Below, piece after piece: positions 10,232 through 22,327 of a stretch of 64,000 nt of DNA (position 1 is the stretch's first letter; the number at the start of each line of letters is the position of its first letter). Position numbers and translations under genes: made by a program. The DNA comes from Cliona cf. orientalis (lineage: Eukaryota; Porifera; Demospongiae; Clionaida; Clionaidae). The stretch covers positions 7,750,001 to 7,814,000 of the forward strand of contig OZ005703.1 of NCBI GenBank assembly GCA_963930775.1, in the 5' to 3' direction. The notes below the pieces were generated by a model that saw only the letters and a list, made by a program, of their open reading frames with translations, was not told where the DNA came from and did not search any database.

Positions 10232-12648
10232 ATGTCAACTAAAAGAAAGAAATCGTTGTTACCAAGTTTAGAGGATCTGCAATCTGACGCCAAAAGGCAC
10301 AGGACGACCTCTAAAAATGTCCACGACTCGTATAAGTCGTTATCAGAGGTATATTTGTTCGGATTACCACCTGGAAATCTGGGGAAGCTTACAAACGACG
10401 AAAAAATATGTTGGCTGATTTCCCAGTACTCCTTCGCTGTTGTCGCAAAGGTGTGCAGCTTCATAAAATGTCTACCCTCAGCTCTAACAGAACAACAGAA
10501 AATTTCCATCATACAAGAAGAATTATACCCGCGCTATCGGCTGAAAGTATCAAGAAAATGCTATCATTTATTACGTCTGAGCTTTCTGATGCCGTTGCTT
10601 GCTTTTCTGCTAGGGAAGACGTAATTCTATCACCTCCAGTAGACCGCTGTTACGAATGTCAACAATTGTTGTCGCCTTATAACTCATGTCAAGTGAGGTG
10701 CTACACAAGGACTGGTGCTATGCATGGTCGCAAATTTACACTACGTTGTACTCGTTGTAAGCTTCTTTACAATTACGCTCAATATGGAAATAAGCACGAG
10801 CTTGGATTCCGTTATTATCCATTCCAGCGTGATTTTGTTGAAGCTTCAGATACGACCTACATGGAGAGAAATTTGTTGGAGCTACAATGCTCTCTTGCGT
10901 AAGCAAATCAGCTTTCAATTGAAATATCCATTGTTAAACATGTCTATTATCACAGAAATCATTCCTGGGTATCCTTTCAGGGGTTTGGTGAGTCCTTCAA
11001 TGATGCATTTGGTGTACGTAAAGAGTTAGGTAAGAAGTGAATCATGTGTAAATACTTATAATTCGTATATGTTATCTTATGCTATTATAGAACTGTCTCC
11101 TCACATTGTAAGTGAGGCTTTCTACAGTGGAGAACTGGAGGCGGAGCTTAGGCGGATTGGGCATATTGATTATCGCTTCAGATATGATTCAGACCGGGAA
11201 ACGTGCATGGAGATGATTGAGAAGATCAGAAGGAAGACTCTATATGAGCATCCACCAGCCGATTGTGTCGAAGAGTGTAAAAAGCGAGGTGATGATGATA
11301 CATAATTTATTTAATTAAAATTCTGACAGGATTCATTAGCAAAATATTAACTGTAGGATGTGGTCGTTTGTACGTCACCGATGGGATATGGAAGACTGTC
11401 TTTCCTCACTGCATGTTCAGAGTGGAAGTGAGTTCCTTACAATAATATTATTATAAATTCATAAGAGCTATAATATAGTATAGTTATACTTTAGATAATT
11501 AATCATTATTGCAACATATTTTATGTTTACAGAATGTGGTTCCTGGGATTCCAACCCTGACTCTACCGGATGTTTGTACAGCAAGTCCATTAAGAAGTAA
11601 GGCCTTCTGTGATGACCATGTAAGCTGCTAGAAAGGGAGGCACCTCAAGTTCCACTAGGGCTACGAGAATTCCTTTCATACTGTGGAGGAAAGTCTGCTG
11701 GTAAATCAGAATAATTAGTATTAATAATATTATTATTAATTTTATCATTAATTTCAATTTAGAAGATGTAGAAGGTTCTGGTGATGGTGAAAAGATCAAT
11801 AAAATTCTTAATCAACTTACAGTTTCTTCAAATGATGTTGGTGAATCAGCAGCTGAGTGTCAAGGTGTGTTGCATCTCAATGTTGCCCCCTAAGGATATT
11901 AAGCTTGTTTGATTTCATTAGGCACGTCAGAATTAATTGCTGCACACCCAGCGATTGTGATGGACTCTAATATTTTTGAGAGTCCAAGTGAACCCCTGTG
12001 TCGTAAAGACACAGGAAAAAAACTAAAGCTAAGAAAGTGGAGTAGGGGTCACCAGTTTATTGTCAGAGGAGGTGGCCATATAGAAATGTTTCAACCATTG
12101 TTTCAGTAAGACTAAGTCATTAAAATCAATGTTTTTATCACAAGCTATGATGTTATTGTTGCATGGCGATTCAGGTCAGAGTCTCCTTCCCAGGTTTTCC
12201 TGATTCTTATTCAGTGGCTACTATCATATTATGCCAAATCTGGAGGTGACATTTCAAACATTACACTGGCTTATGACAACATGTGTAATATAGAAAGAAT
12301 GCATGTTGCAAGAAAACCACTTCCACTTCCTCCTCCAATGGACAAGGCATGGATGAACGTGGACAAAGTGATTGATGTATTTCACTTTGGAAATCATGTA
12401 TCCCCACAGTGCATAAGGAGCGATTTTCCCCTTCAAAACTAAAAGAAGAAAATCCTGATTTCAACACTCAGGCAGGAGAACAAACATTTGTTTGGGTTTC
12501 AAGATTTCAACACATTCTTTGCTCCATGCCAAAAAATCATCACTTATTTTATTTGCACCGTATGGTACTGAGAAGAAACACATACACTGCTAAATGTTAC
12601 AAAAGGAACAAGAAACCTGTATTACCTAAGGTTACTCATGCTGATTAA
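10232..12648 (+). pseudogene. KDZ/CxC-type DNA transposase, frameshifted
   Basis: Exons are about 10232-10898, 10956-11029, 11091-11288, 11357-11427, 11533-11700, 11763-11864, 11932-12105 and 12175-12648. A cysteine cluster (CYECQQLL...CYTRTGAMHG...LRCTRCKLLYNYAQYG) resembles the CxC5-like zinc module linked to KDZ transposases. NHSWVSFQGFGESFN, VTDGIWKTVFPHC, LAYDNMCNIERM, VFHFGNH and NTQAGEQTFVWVSRF follow in order; the two aspartates and the glutamate in these motifs could form a DDE triad. Three frame breaks are visible: near 10533, near 11622, and near 12412 where one base is missing in CAGTGCATAAG. Family assignment comes from pattern memory and should be tested by profile search. As read, the gene cannot make a full protein, so it is a decayed copy. 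Confidence 0.6.
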
Positions 12649-13447
12649 GCTTAATGATATCCTGTTTTAGTAATAATTGCTGGTAATCATCACTATCAGT
12701 CGCGATGCGCATGCCCATCAAACCGTGACATGCATGGCAATCAGCATGCATTTTAATTTGCTAAACAGTGTCCGAGTACTATCTAGCTAGCTGTGTTGAG
12801 TCATGCCTGGAGTAAAGCTACGCCAACACCAGCATCGTATCGGTGTATGGAGAGGGAGTGGATCCGGGGAAAGGAAGACATTCGAAGCTCTGACAAATTT
12901 TAGTCTTCAATTCGTGAACTTCGTGGAGTCTCCTGCTTTACTTAGAGGGTACCAGGGTTACATCGCCACCGCCACGTTGCATAGGAGGAAGGACGACTAC
13001 GAATCTCGATGAGCTTGCATTGCTAAAGTAACACAAATTGTTGCATGTACATCTATCGGGCCGCCGGGCGCGGCAGTGTCTCTCTCGGCCACAGTAACTA
13101 CTACAAATTTTGTATGGCATGCAGCGTTCGATTCATGGTTTTTTGGTTGAGTGTAATATATTAAATTCAGGGACTAGCTACACCACTGATTTTAGGACAT
13201 CTCCTATATATTAATTAATACTTGTAGGGAGTGCTACATCCCTTGGTATCACATCAACAGTGCGGATGACCTGCAGAAGTTTGTTGGTGATGCTTTTCCT
13301 GATAGTGCAATCATATGCCGATTCACTAAAGATAACGTCAAATCTTATATGCAAGACCTATGGGAGAAGTAAGTCTTTAGTTAAATAGACAGTACTTTAA
13401 TACCATTTAATAACGTAAACTGAATTATGCACTTGTCAGTATAAATA

Positions 13448-13697
13448 TTATGCACCTATCAATGTATTGCCCCACCTACCACCCCACTGGCAAAAGGTGG
13501 GGATTTGATCGTATTTGACCGATAAACATGCCCCGGATCAGGGGGATTTGATCAATATTTACAGATAATAGGGGAAAAATGCAGTCTTAATGGGAGTATT
13601 TGACCCTAGCATTTGCTCCAGGGGAGAGGCAATTGATTTCACATAGGTCAAATCCCCCACCCTTGCCGGTGGGGTGAATACATTGATAGGTGCATAA
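13448..13697. mobile_element. MITE in an intron of the P-loop gene (250 bp)
   Basis: The ends are inverted repeats of about 30 bp, starting TTATGCACCTATCAATGTAT, with TA on both sides (13446-13447 and 13698-13699). Internal sequence is rich in GGGGATTTGATC-like motifs on both strands. There is no coding potential. Confidence 0.85.
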
Positions 13698-16691
13698 TAA
13701 TTATCATGATTTAAAGTCCATCACCATGCATACCAAACATGGCAAACATGTTTAACTTATTAGACTTCCAAGCTATTAACACTAAGCTTTAATTGCCCTG
13801 GCCCCACTAGAATTAAAATTAAGTTCTGCACACACAAAGTAGGTTATTTAATTTTAGCAAAGTGTAAGTCATCTACATGTAATATCTGCATAGCACCCAG
13901 AAGGCTATGCACCCCTTACCCTTGCATAGTACAAAAATAATTAAAAGACTATAAAAATTACAACTTTCTTTATAGTCACTTTCTTGAACTCTTATACTAT
14001 AGGTTTCAAGATCTATCATCTGAGTCGGATTCAGAAGACGAGAGCAAGTCACTGAAGCCAGTTACTTGCATTGGCCTCCAACCAGGCTCAAACGTGTTTG
14101 TTCTTGGGCCAGATATCCAGTTCTACTCTGATGGACGCCCTGTACCACCAGAGGAGCAGAAGTTTAAGTTCATCCCCTTTATTCTGGGACAACTTGGAGT
14201 AATGCAAGTTACTGCTCCAGTGCACAGCCTTCCAGAAGTTGATGACCCACTGGTCCAAGTTATTGATGGAGTATACAGAGTAGGAGGGAAAAATGCTACT
14301 TGTGGCCTATTTTGCTTGGGTAAGTAAATTAATAACTGTAGTACTCTGCATGTCAATGATTTGACTGTGAGCACTATGGACTGAAATTTACATGGTTAGT
14401 CACTATAGCTGTGTCCCCTGGTGATACTCCTGGGTGTGCTAGCCAACCAGCTGTAGCTACAGTTGTGAGATACCTCACCAACTCAAAGGGTGTGCAACAA
14501 GGTGTTATACTATGATATTGTGTGAACTAAATCTTGGCAGGTCACTAATTGAGGGCTGCTGATTTTACATTCTCATAATAATAATTATGGTACTGTTACC
14601 TTATTTCACAGCTGCTGCCATTCTTTCCTTGTTCTACCATGAAGTGCACAGGAGATGTGGCAGTGTAGCCATTGCTATTGTGTACGGTTCGGTGAGCAAA
14701 GGGAAGTCAAATCTCCTCAAAATAGCTCTGGCTGTTTGCAATAACATGGAAAAGGGTTTTATTTCACATTTAACCGAGAGCTCCTCTAGGCAAAAAATAG
14801 GAGGTTCACTTCCGTTTGTTTACGACAATCCCAGTGTTAACTCTGCCACAAAGTTAAAGCAGATGATTATTGAAGCTTATGGAGGAGGAGTTATGGAGAA
14901 CCGTAAAGAGCAGCTTGCTGCACAGTGTGCTCCCTTAATCAGTGCGAATTTGGATGTGGTAGACAAGTTGACAGCTGATGTGCCCAGGTAGATGATAATA
15001 TTATTATAATGATCATTAGTCAATTCAGTTCAATATTAATCATTTTGCACAGGTATATGTGCAGATGTGTACTTCTACCTTGCACTGGTTCTTCTTCACC
15101 AGTTGAATTGGATGTACTGAGTGAGATCCTTTGTAATGCGGGGGCAGCATTTCCAGAGGCTCTGAAAGTGGGAAATTCTGTTTTGAAGATGAAACCCGAG
15201 CGGCTGTACAGAATCCGAAACAGAGTATCATCGATTTTAGGGGAGAGTGTTGAAGATTCCCGCCTTCTAACACAATATTCATTCTTTATTGCATGTGTGA
15301 AGAAGGTATGCAAACTCATACTGCATTGATCAACTTCAATTATTTATCTCTCATATAACAGATTATTAAGAAGGTTCACCATTCACAGCTAACAAAATCT
15401 GCAATGTGGCGATACTTTGAGAAAGTGGTAGCACCAGAGGTTCAGGCTCGTCAACCAAGTCGGCCACAGGTCTCCCGGCCAAAACTTGAAGTGTTGCTGG
15501 AGCAATTGGTTGAAAAGAAACCTTCTCTATCAAAGGTAAGTATTAAAAATATAGCTATCGCACTGTCACAACTCAACAATAGGAAGATCTGAGGTCTACA
15601 TCACTAGCTATAGACTATACAACAGAGGCAGCTGACATTGAGATAGAATGCATGCTGCTTACTAGGGTTGCACAAACAGAGGCAGCTATGTGGTTGCATG
15701 TCTGCCAGACAAAGACTGTTAGCATAGAATAGACACTATAATTGGAGGGGACTATTGGGCAGGTATAATAATTATGGCAAAATTTTATGTGGTAGGCTTG
15801 GATCCCTCTTCACAACATAGCCTATGGCTATTCTACTCCAGTAGCCTTTCTCAGCTCAGGCTCCCCCCTGCATGACTATGCAAAAAGGAAACCACCATAA
15901 TTATAACACAGGTGAAGTACAAAGAAACCATGTGGTCACAGAGGAGTGAACACTATTACTCAATATTACATAATCAGACACACAGATTTCAATTATCTAA
16001 ATAATCCATTACATGATTGTGCATACAGCTAGCAATACTATAATATAATTATGTGACCTGAATGACTACTAAGTTTGGGAGAGTTGGTGTGTATGAAATA
16101 AAATCAAGCTGGTTTACTACAGTGTCCCAGTTGCTCTCTATAACCTATAGTACACTGTAAAAACTAGATGGTGAACGTCACCTAAAAAAGGTAGTGAAAT
16201 CCTTGCCACAATAGTCACCGAAAATTGAGAGGTGAAGGGTCACAACCTTTTAAGATCACCACTTTTTGTTAGTGATGATCACTACCATTATTAGTGATGG
16301 TCACTATTATCGATTGGTGATTATCACTAATTACACCACCATTTACTAGTGATGATCACTACATACACAGCATATTACTTTAGTGAAGATCACCTCAAAT
16401 TTTGCTGGATATGAGTACATACGTACAGTATAATGTGTACAACTATTACAAAACATAAAATATCGTCTCTAGCATTAACACAATTGAAGGAAGTGTGTGG
16501 CAGTGTTCAATTACACCTTGAGTTCGGCTCTGAAAATGCTAAGTCTCCTGTGCATGAACTCTTTACACCTATAAAAATAAAGCCAATTATTTATGAAGCT
16601 TTTCTCACAGAAGATATATACCAGAATCTAAACTATTATTATGACGTATGTGTACAACAGTCTATACATGAAAAATTAAAATAAGGAATTA

Positions 16692-17036
16692 CCGTATCCT
16701 ATCTAATTAACGCGCCACTAAAAAATAATTACCGATCTTGGGTGGCGCACAATTAGAGCCCGTAAATTATCGTTCTGATCCAGGTGGCGCATCTTTTAGA
16801 GAGGCGCGTTGTAATTAGAGCGAAAGTGTGGAGAGCATAGCTTCCAGTACTCCGTACGAGATACTCAGTACTATCGAGGTACTTGTCAGCCGTAAGTATC
16901 GATACCGCTCCAATTAGAACGCGCCTGGAAAAAATAATTAGCATGGCCGCATGGCGCATAGTTAGAGCTCGAAAATTAGGATTCCGGCGTAGGTGGCGCG
17001 TTTATTAGAGAGGCACCTTAATTAGAACGGATACGG
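16692..17036. mobile_element. MITE nested in the 2.2-kb element (345 bp)
   Basis: The terminal inverted repeats begin CCGTATCC and share CTAATTAA further in (about 25 bp with a few mismatches). TA flanks both sides (16690-16691 and 17037-17038). Internally it has several GGTGGCGC and AATTAGAG motifs in both orientations. The first four bases, CCGT, are the same as in the MITEs at 2440 and 4074, so the three may use one transposase group. Confidence 0.85.
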
Positions 17037-17039
17037 TAC

Positions 17040-17258
17040 TTAAATAAGCTAGTGCATCCCCGAACTGTTTCAGTGGTGTTAGGTTTGGGTATCCCACTAT
17101 ATCACGTGCACACTTAGAACTGAAATTATTGCTAACATCATGGGATTTAAATAAGCTAGTGCATCCCCGAACTGTTTCAGTGGTGTTAGGTTTGGGTATC
17201 CCACTTAATATCACGTGCACACTTAGAACTGAAATTATTGCTAACATCATGGGATTTA
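17040..17258 (+). repeat. Tandem duplication of about 109 bp
   Basis: Two adjacent, nearly identical copies start with TTAAATAAGCTAGTGCATCC and end with CTAACATCATGGGAT; they differ mainly by a two-base change in CCCACTATATC against CCCACTTAATATC. They lie inside the 2.2-kb transposon. From 17259 to about 18100 I see only purine-rich simple sequence. Confidence 0.85.
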
Positions 17259-19118
17259 GGAGAAACATAGAAAGAGTGATGACAAATTGAACTGATAAAA
17301 GAGAGGGAGAGACATGCTGAGCGGGAGGGAGGGGGGGGGGGCTTACCATCTACATTCCAGCTTGAAACTTGGTGACTTAATTTCGACCTGCAGAGATCAT
17401 GAAAATTAATTTTAATTGACAATGTGTATGGAGGAAAAAAAAGAAAAACATAAATATTATTGTACAAAGGGTGGGAGAGACGGGGAGGGAGGGAAAAAGC
17501 CTGAGAGAGATAAGAGACTTGTCAGCTGAAATTCCAACTTGAAATTTTGCAGCCTAACTTAGATATAGCTGCATATAAAGTTGTAATGTGTGTACCTCCA
17601 AATTTAAAAGAGACATGCTCCATGCATGCAGTAAGTATTAAAATTTAATTCTCACCTTGGTGAGACCTTGTACCGTGATTGCCATATCACAGGTGTAGGT
17701 AGCTGACAGATAGAGTTCCTAAGAAGTGTCATGGTCCAAATGGCAAACTTAGAGCTATCTCAGTTGACACCTGCATTGTAATTAACCTTAAAATTGTACC
17801 CCTAATAGGCTACTACCTTGCTAGCCTTTAAATTTTAAATAGCTTTATGCTTGGGATGATTTAGTTTAAATTAGAAATCTTTTCAAACAAAATAATAGCC
17901 AGCATGCATAGCTAAATGGGCTTATAGTACATAATTATGATAGTTAGTACAGGAGCTAGCTAGCTAGCCTTCCAAAATCAATATTTTCTAGCTAATTTAC
18001 CTCCAAAATAAGAAAAATAACTTACCTTTGTACTTATTTTAGTGATTTCAAAGTTTTGTCTCGTGTTTCCCACTGTAAAAGACAGCTAGAAACTCTCCAT
18101 TTTCAAACTTAAAGAGCAGCTGCCACATACTAATTAATATGCGCATGCGTGATTATGATGTCATTGATATTAAAGTAGTGAGGTTCACCAGTAACAGAAT
18201 GTCACCACCAATAATAGTAGTGAACTGCTTCGATTAGTAGTGATGTTCACTACATATTGACTTCACCACTTGGTGGTGAAACAAAAATTAGTGATGTTCA
18301 CCATTTAATTTGGTGACGATCACCAGTCCGTTTTTACAGTGTAGAGAGCACATACTTGTATCAGTATACATGTATAGGCACCATACGTGTAACAAGCGGC
18401 ATACTTTAAACAAAAATCCAAATTCAGTCTGTTTCTTTTCCTGCAGCTTATAGTAATTATACAACTCTATAATCCTTTACATTCTCGCAGATTCTACGTA
18501 GTGTTAATCCTGCAGTAACCTACTCATCAACTGCAAAGGGATGTGTTGTGAGAGGAATAGCTATCTCTCTGAATCTGTTCTTGAAGCAGCTAGATGTTTT
18601 AGGAATAGAACACGAGAGTGCTGCTGTTATTAGAAAGGATCTTCAGCGTCGTGATGATGCCATTGTTGGGCGGTACAAACAGTACTTTCTGCGTCACACG
18701 AACAAACGGACTAGTATCTCCAGATCAGGACCACATGCAAGTCGTGAAGTTAAGTGTCGGACATCTGTTGCCATTCCAAGAGCTTGGGTTTCTCGAGATG
18801 TTATGGAGTTCTTAACTGGTATGTATATTATACTATAGTGTGCATACCAAATGTTTACAAAAGAGTAATACACTGGTATAGCTGAATTAGTTTTAGCAAG
18901 TGCATATTCTGTTTCCACCAGGCAAAAAAAATGAAACGACTGGACGAGAGGAAGGTGAGCACTCAGATGGGGATGAAAGCGTCGAAGAAGAAGGTCAGAA
19001 TTTAGATGAAGAAGGGGATGGTCACCATTATGAATATGATCATGAGAGCTTTGATGGACAATTTGAAGGAGACTCGGATGATGATGACTTTCATGGGAAT
19101 CGAGAGGGAGGTCAGAGC

Positions 19119-19445
19119 TCAGATGGGGACCAGCGTATTCATGGAGAGGTGGGTGAACATTTGGAACAGGATGAGCACTATGGCGGAGAAAGGGAAGACG
19201 GCAGGGGTGACCCTGCACAGATCTCGGATGGGGACCAGCATATTCATGGAGGGGTAGGTGAACATTTGGAACAGGATGAGCGCTTTGACAGAGAGAAAGA
19301 AGACGATTTGGATGGCAGGGATGACCGTGCACAGATCTCAGATGGGGACCAGCGTATTCATGGAGGGGTACGTGAACATTTGGAACAGGATGAGCACTTT
19401 GATGGAGAGAGAGAAGACCACTTGGATGGCAGGGATGATCCTACA
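19119..19445 (+). repeat. Three coding repeats of 35-38 residues
   Basis: Within the acidic exon, three units begin at about 19119, 19224 and 19338. Each starts SDGDQRIHG or SDGDQHIHG, continues with GEHLEQDE, and closes with an acidic stretch ending near DGRDD. The DNA repeats are similar enough to indicate recent tandem expansion with frame kept. Confidence 0.9.
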
Positions 19446-20939
19446 CCCCAGAAGCATCAGCAGCAATTACCAATAAGGGCCAAACGGAAGCTCAATTGTG
19501 AGTGTTGATTAACATTAGGATAACAGGTGCTATCGTTTCTCTTGTAATTCCAGTTTCAATGCAAGTGGGACACCGTGGTGTATTAAAATGGGGGGGTCTT
19601 AGCCCAAGAAAGACTACCATATTCAAAGGTAATACTAATACATATCTATCATGTGAAATGTGAAGCCATTTCTAACCTTGAGTGCAAGCAAATGCAGTCA
19701 AATAAAAAAGCCCTGATTAGCTGTAGATATGGTTGGGAGGCAACTGTGGCACCTCATGCCTGTATCGTCAACTCCGAGTATAACCAAGCCAGTCTTAAGC
19801 TTACTGAGAATTTAATCACCATAACCACACACGGAGGTGCTACTGTGACATCTCCATATCTGGCTGCCAATAGCTAACTACAACAAGAAGATATAATGAC
19901 AAATCGATCAACTTACATGCACCTGGGGTAGTAATAACCTCAAATATATACATACAGGGAGCACCTGTAGATGGAACCGTACATTTGCAATGTATGGTGT
20001 GAGTCCCAAGAAGAAGTTTAATTTTCTGGATGATGATCTTTACAGGTTGAGCCCTAGAAAACAAAACAAAGGTAGGTATGAACTCCTACAAAAACTATGT
20101 TGATGTATACTTGCGAGAAGTAGCCTCAGTCCATGATTTATCTGTCATACATCCAGGAATTCCAGGCCAACGTGGTTCAAAAGAGAGTTCACGGCGCAGG
20201 TCTCTACGAAAACGTAAAGGTATGGTAATCTTAAGATACGGAGTGAACAATTATGAACATGATGACTATTGCCTATTGCAGTCAACAGTGCGAGAGTTCT
20301 ATCAGGAGAGGAAGAAGGTACAGCTGTTTTGACGACCCCTTACCCACGCGAATACGTGGGTGTGATCAATACTAAGAGACTAGCTAGTGCACAATAATTG
20401 TGCTTCCTACCTAAAATTTCCCCCTCCTTTAGGTTACTTGTGTACATTTTAGGTTTTGTCCAAGCTGTGACTGGCCACATTGTCAAATAATTCTGTTTGA
20501 GTCAACATAATATCATGCTGGTCTACATTTTTTATTATAGATACTCCCGAATGCTGCGATGCCGTCTCTTGTTCAATTGCAACAGCACCTGCACAAATGA
20601 AGAAAGTGAAGTGGCTGGGGTGTGAAGGGTGTCAAAATGGTTCCATGGTTATTGTATTAAAGCTTTGCCAAGCGATTATAGAAAGAAGCAGTGGTATTGT
20701 ATAAACTGTAGCTAAATTTTAATTTTTCCATATATAGCTACCTGCTCACGTCACATCTTGAACCATATTATTATAATAAAATTTAATATGATTGATTCAA
20801 GACTGCATAATCTCTCACTTAACATGACAACTCTGATCATTATTTTATTATTATATGATTGTTGCTGTATGCTGTTTGACCAATGATGTTTCTCATGAAA
20901 ACTTGACCACATCCTCTGTATAGCTGCATGGTGGAAGTA

Positions 20940-21800
20940 TTGTGTATGGTAAAGGTCCTGCAGGTGTACATGTACATGTGAACAGTTAGGGATGGGATAC
21001 TATAGCCTGTGTGAGCATGTGAACAGTTAGCTAGGAAGGGATACTATATAGTCTGTACATGTGTGAGCATGTGAACAGTTGGCTATAGGATAGTTGGCTA
21101 TATATAGGATGGGATAATATAGCCTGTGTGAGCATGTGAACATGTGTACAATTGGCTAGGATGGGATACTATAGCTGTGTGTGAGCATGTGAACAGTTAA
21201 TTATAAGGTGGCATTAGCAATAGCCTACATAATAATATTATTATGTGAACCTGTGAATAGTTAATTAGGAGTTGCAGTAGCTATTATACCAGTGCATGTG
21301 AGCATGTGAACAGTGTTAGGATTGATGCACGAAGTTATACCATAGGCCCTGTAAGCATAATATTATTATTATGAACAGTGAGCATGTGAACAGTGTTAGG
21401 ATTGATGCACGAAGTTATACCATAGGCCCTGTAAGCATAATATTATTATTATGAGCAGTGAGCATGTGAACAGTGTTAGGATTGATGCACGAAGTTATAC
21501 CATAGGCCCTGTAAGCATATTATGAACAGTGAGCATGTGAACAGTGTTAGGATTGATGCACAAGGTCAAGGGTACCATAGGCCCTGTATTATGAACTGAG
21601 TGAGCATGTGAACAGTGTTATAGGATCGATGCATGAGGGCACCGTATATAGGCCCTGTAAGCATATTAATATGAACAGTGAGCATGTGAATAGTGTTAGT
21701 GAAGTAGTTATTATTACGAGCCGTTAGTACTGCATGTATTATAATTATTATTATGCATCCTGTATGTGTGAGCATGTGAACAGTATGAGAATGTGAACTA
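20940..21800. repeat. Minisatellite region with GAGCATGTGAACAGT core
   Basis: A short core (GTGAGCATGTGAACAGT) recurs at least ten times from about 20980 to 21785. From about 21295 to 21660 it is part of a larger unit of about 80 bp containing TTAGGATTGATGCACGAAG, TTATACCATAGGCCCTGTAA and a variable ATTATT tract, present in four to five copies. Spacers between copies differ, so it is not a CRISPR-like array. The region 20716-22242 holds no recognised gene. Confidence 0.85.
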
Positions 21801-22242
21801 ATTAGCATGGATTCCGAATTGAATTCAACCAGCATGCAGTCCTGCGTGAGATGTATAATGTTATTATTATATATTATAGCTAGTGTGATGCCTGAGTACG
21901 AGTATGTGATCATGACTTGATCATTATCATGCATGACTACAGTAATGGCAGGTAAGTTAGCTATAATTATTACTATGAAATGGATCGGATAATAATAATT
22001 ATTATTATTATGTTGATTTTTTAATATGCTCTGCTTTTCAGACAGTAATCTTGACGAGTAGCTAAGTACACTGGTGCACACATGTAGCTACTGCACATAC
22101 AGCTATTAGCATACATGACAGCTAGCATGCTATAGACTGGCATTTCTATAGATATAATATATCAATGATGCAGATTTATTGTGAATGTTCACAAAAAGCA
22201 TGTATAAAATCAATAATACATAAATCTAACATCCTATCTTAC

Positions 22243-22327
22243 CGACGAAAGGATCTTTCAGGATCACTTTAGCCTGGCTGCTCGTATCCAGGCTCTCTTC
22301 CTCCTGCTCTGCTGGTTTGTCAGCCAT
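22243..22327 (-). CDS. Candidate first exon of the AGBL4-like gene
   Basis: On the minus strand an ATG at 22327 opens a short acidic frame (MADKPAEQEEES...) that ends in KDPFV at a clean donor (G|GTAAGA) in phase 1. The acceptor ATTTTTATTAG at 10075 begins a matching phase-1 continuation (VDDLCTYICQQLVGNISK) into the carboxypeptidase. The exon sits in a GC-rich patch about 180 bp from the oppositely oriented start of Ig gene B, as expected for a divergent promoter. The assignment to AGBL4 is inference; it could belong to an unrelated minus-strand gene. Confidence 0.35.

Larger units (their letters stand above)
16153..18341. mobile_element. 2.2-kb non-autonomous transposon with palindromic subterminal repeats
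   Basis: The ends are CACTGTAAAAAC and its inverse, flanked by TA (16151-16152 and 18342-18343). Just inside each end lie many copies of a short palindrome of the form GTGATGATCAC or GTGANNNTCAC (for example near 16271-16390 and 18176-18325), which look like transposase-binding sites. The body holds no transposase; only an 83-codon ORF at 16433-16684 of no recognised type. It occupies the large intron of the P-loop gene between exons ending 15535 and starting 18491. Another MITE (16692-17036) and a tandem duplication lie inside it. Confidence 0.75.
12803..20715 (+). pseudogene. P-loop NTPase / acidic-repeat / PHD-finger gene, broken 3' end
   Basis: Exons seen: 12803-13012 (first, its donor unresolved), 13226-13368, 14003-14319, 14409-14501, 14612-14987, 15053-15305, 15362-15535, 18491-18818, 18922-19497, 19554-19628, then small exons near 19958-20071 and 20157-20221, and a last one from about 20540 to 20715. 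Exon 14612-14987 has a Walker A motif (YGSVSKGKSNLLK) followed by LPFVYDNPSVNSATKLKQM, reminiscent of DUF927-type ATPases, though I am not sure of that family. A very acidic stretch with three repeats follows. The end reads WLGCEGC, then in another frame WFHGYCIKALPSDYRKKQ-WYCINC and a stop, a PHD-finger pattern split by a one-base loss in CAAAATGG near 20637. It lies directly downstream of the KDZ-like transposase on the same strand, so it may be a second gene of a large transposon. Confidence 0.5.

Noticed and set aside
18694..19332. Long minus-strand ORF rich in His and Pro over the acidic repeats
   Set aside because: It is the antisense shadow of the repeated acidic exon; it has no splice-site support and no recognisable domain.
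21290..21700. Regularly spaced repeats as a possible CRISPR array
   Set aside because: Units are tandem, spacers are near-identical copies of each other, and the genome is plainly eukaryotic. It is a minisatellite.
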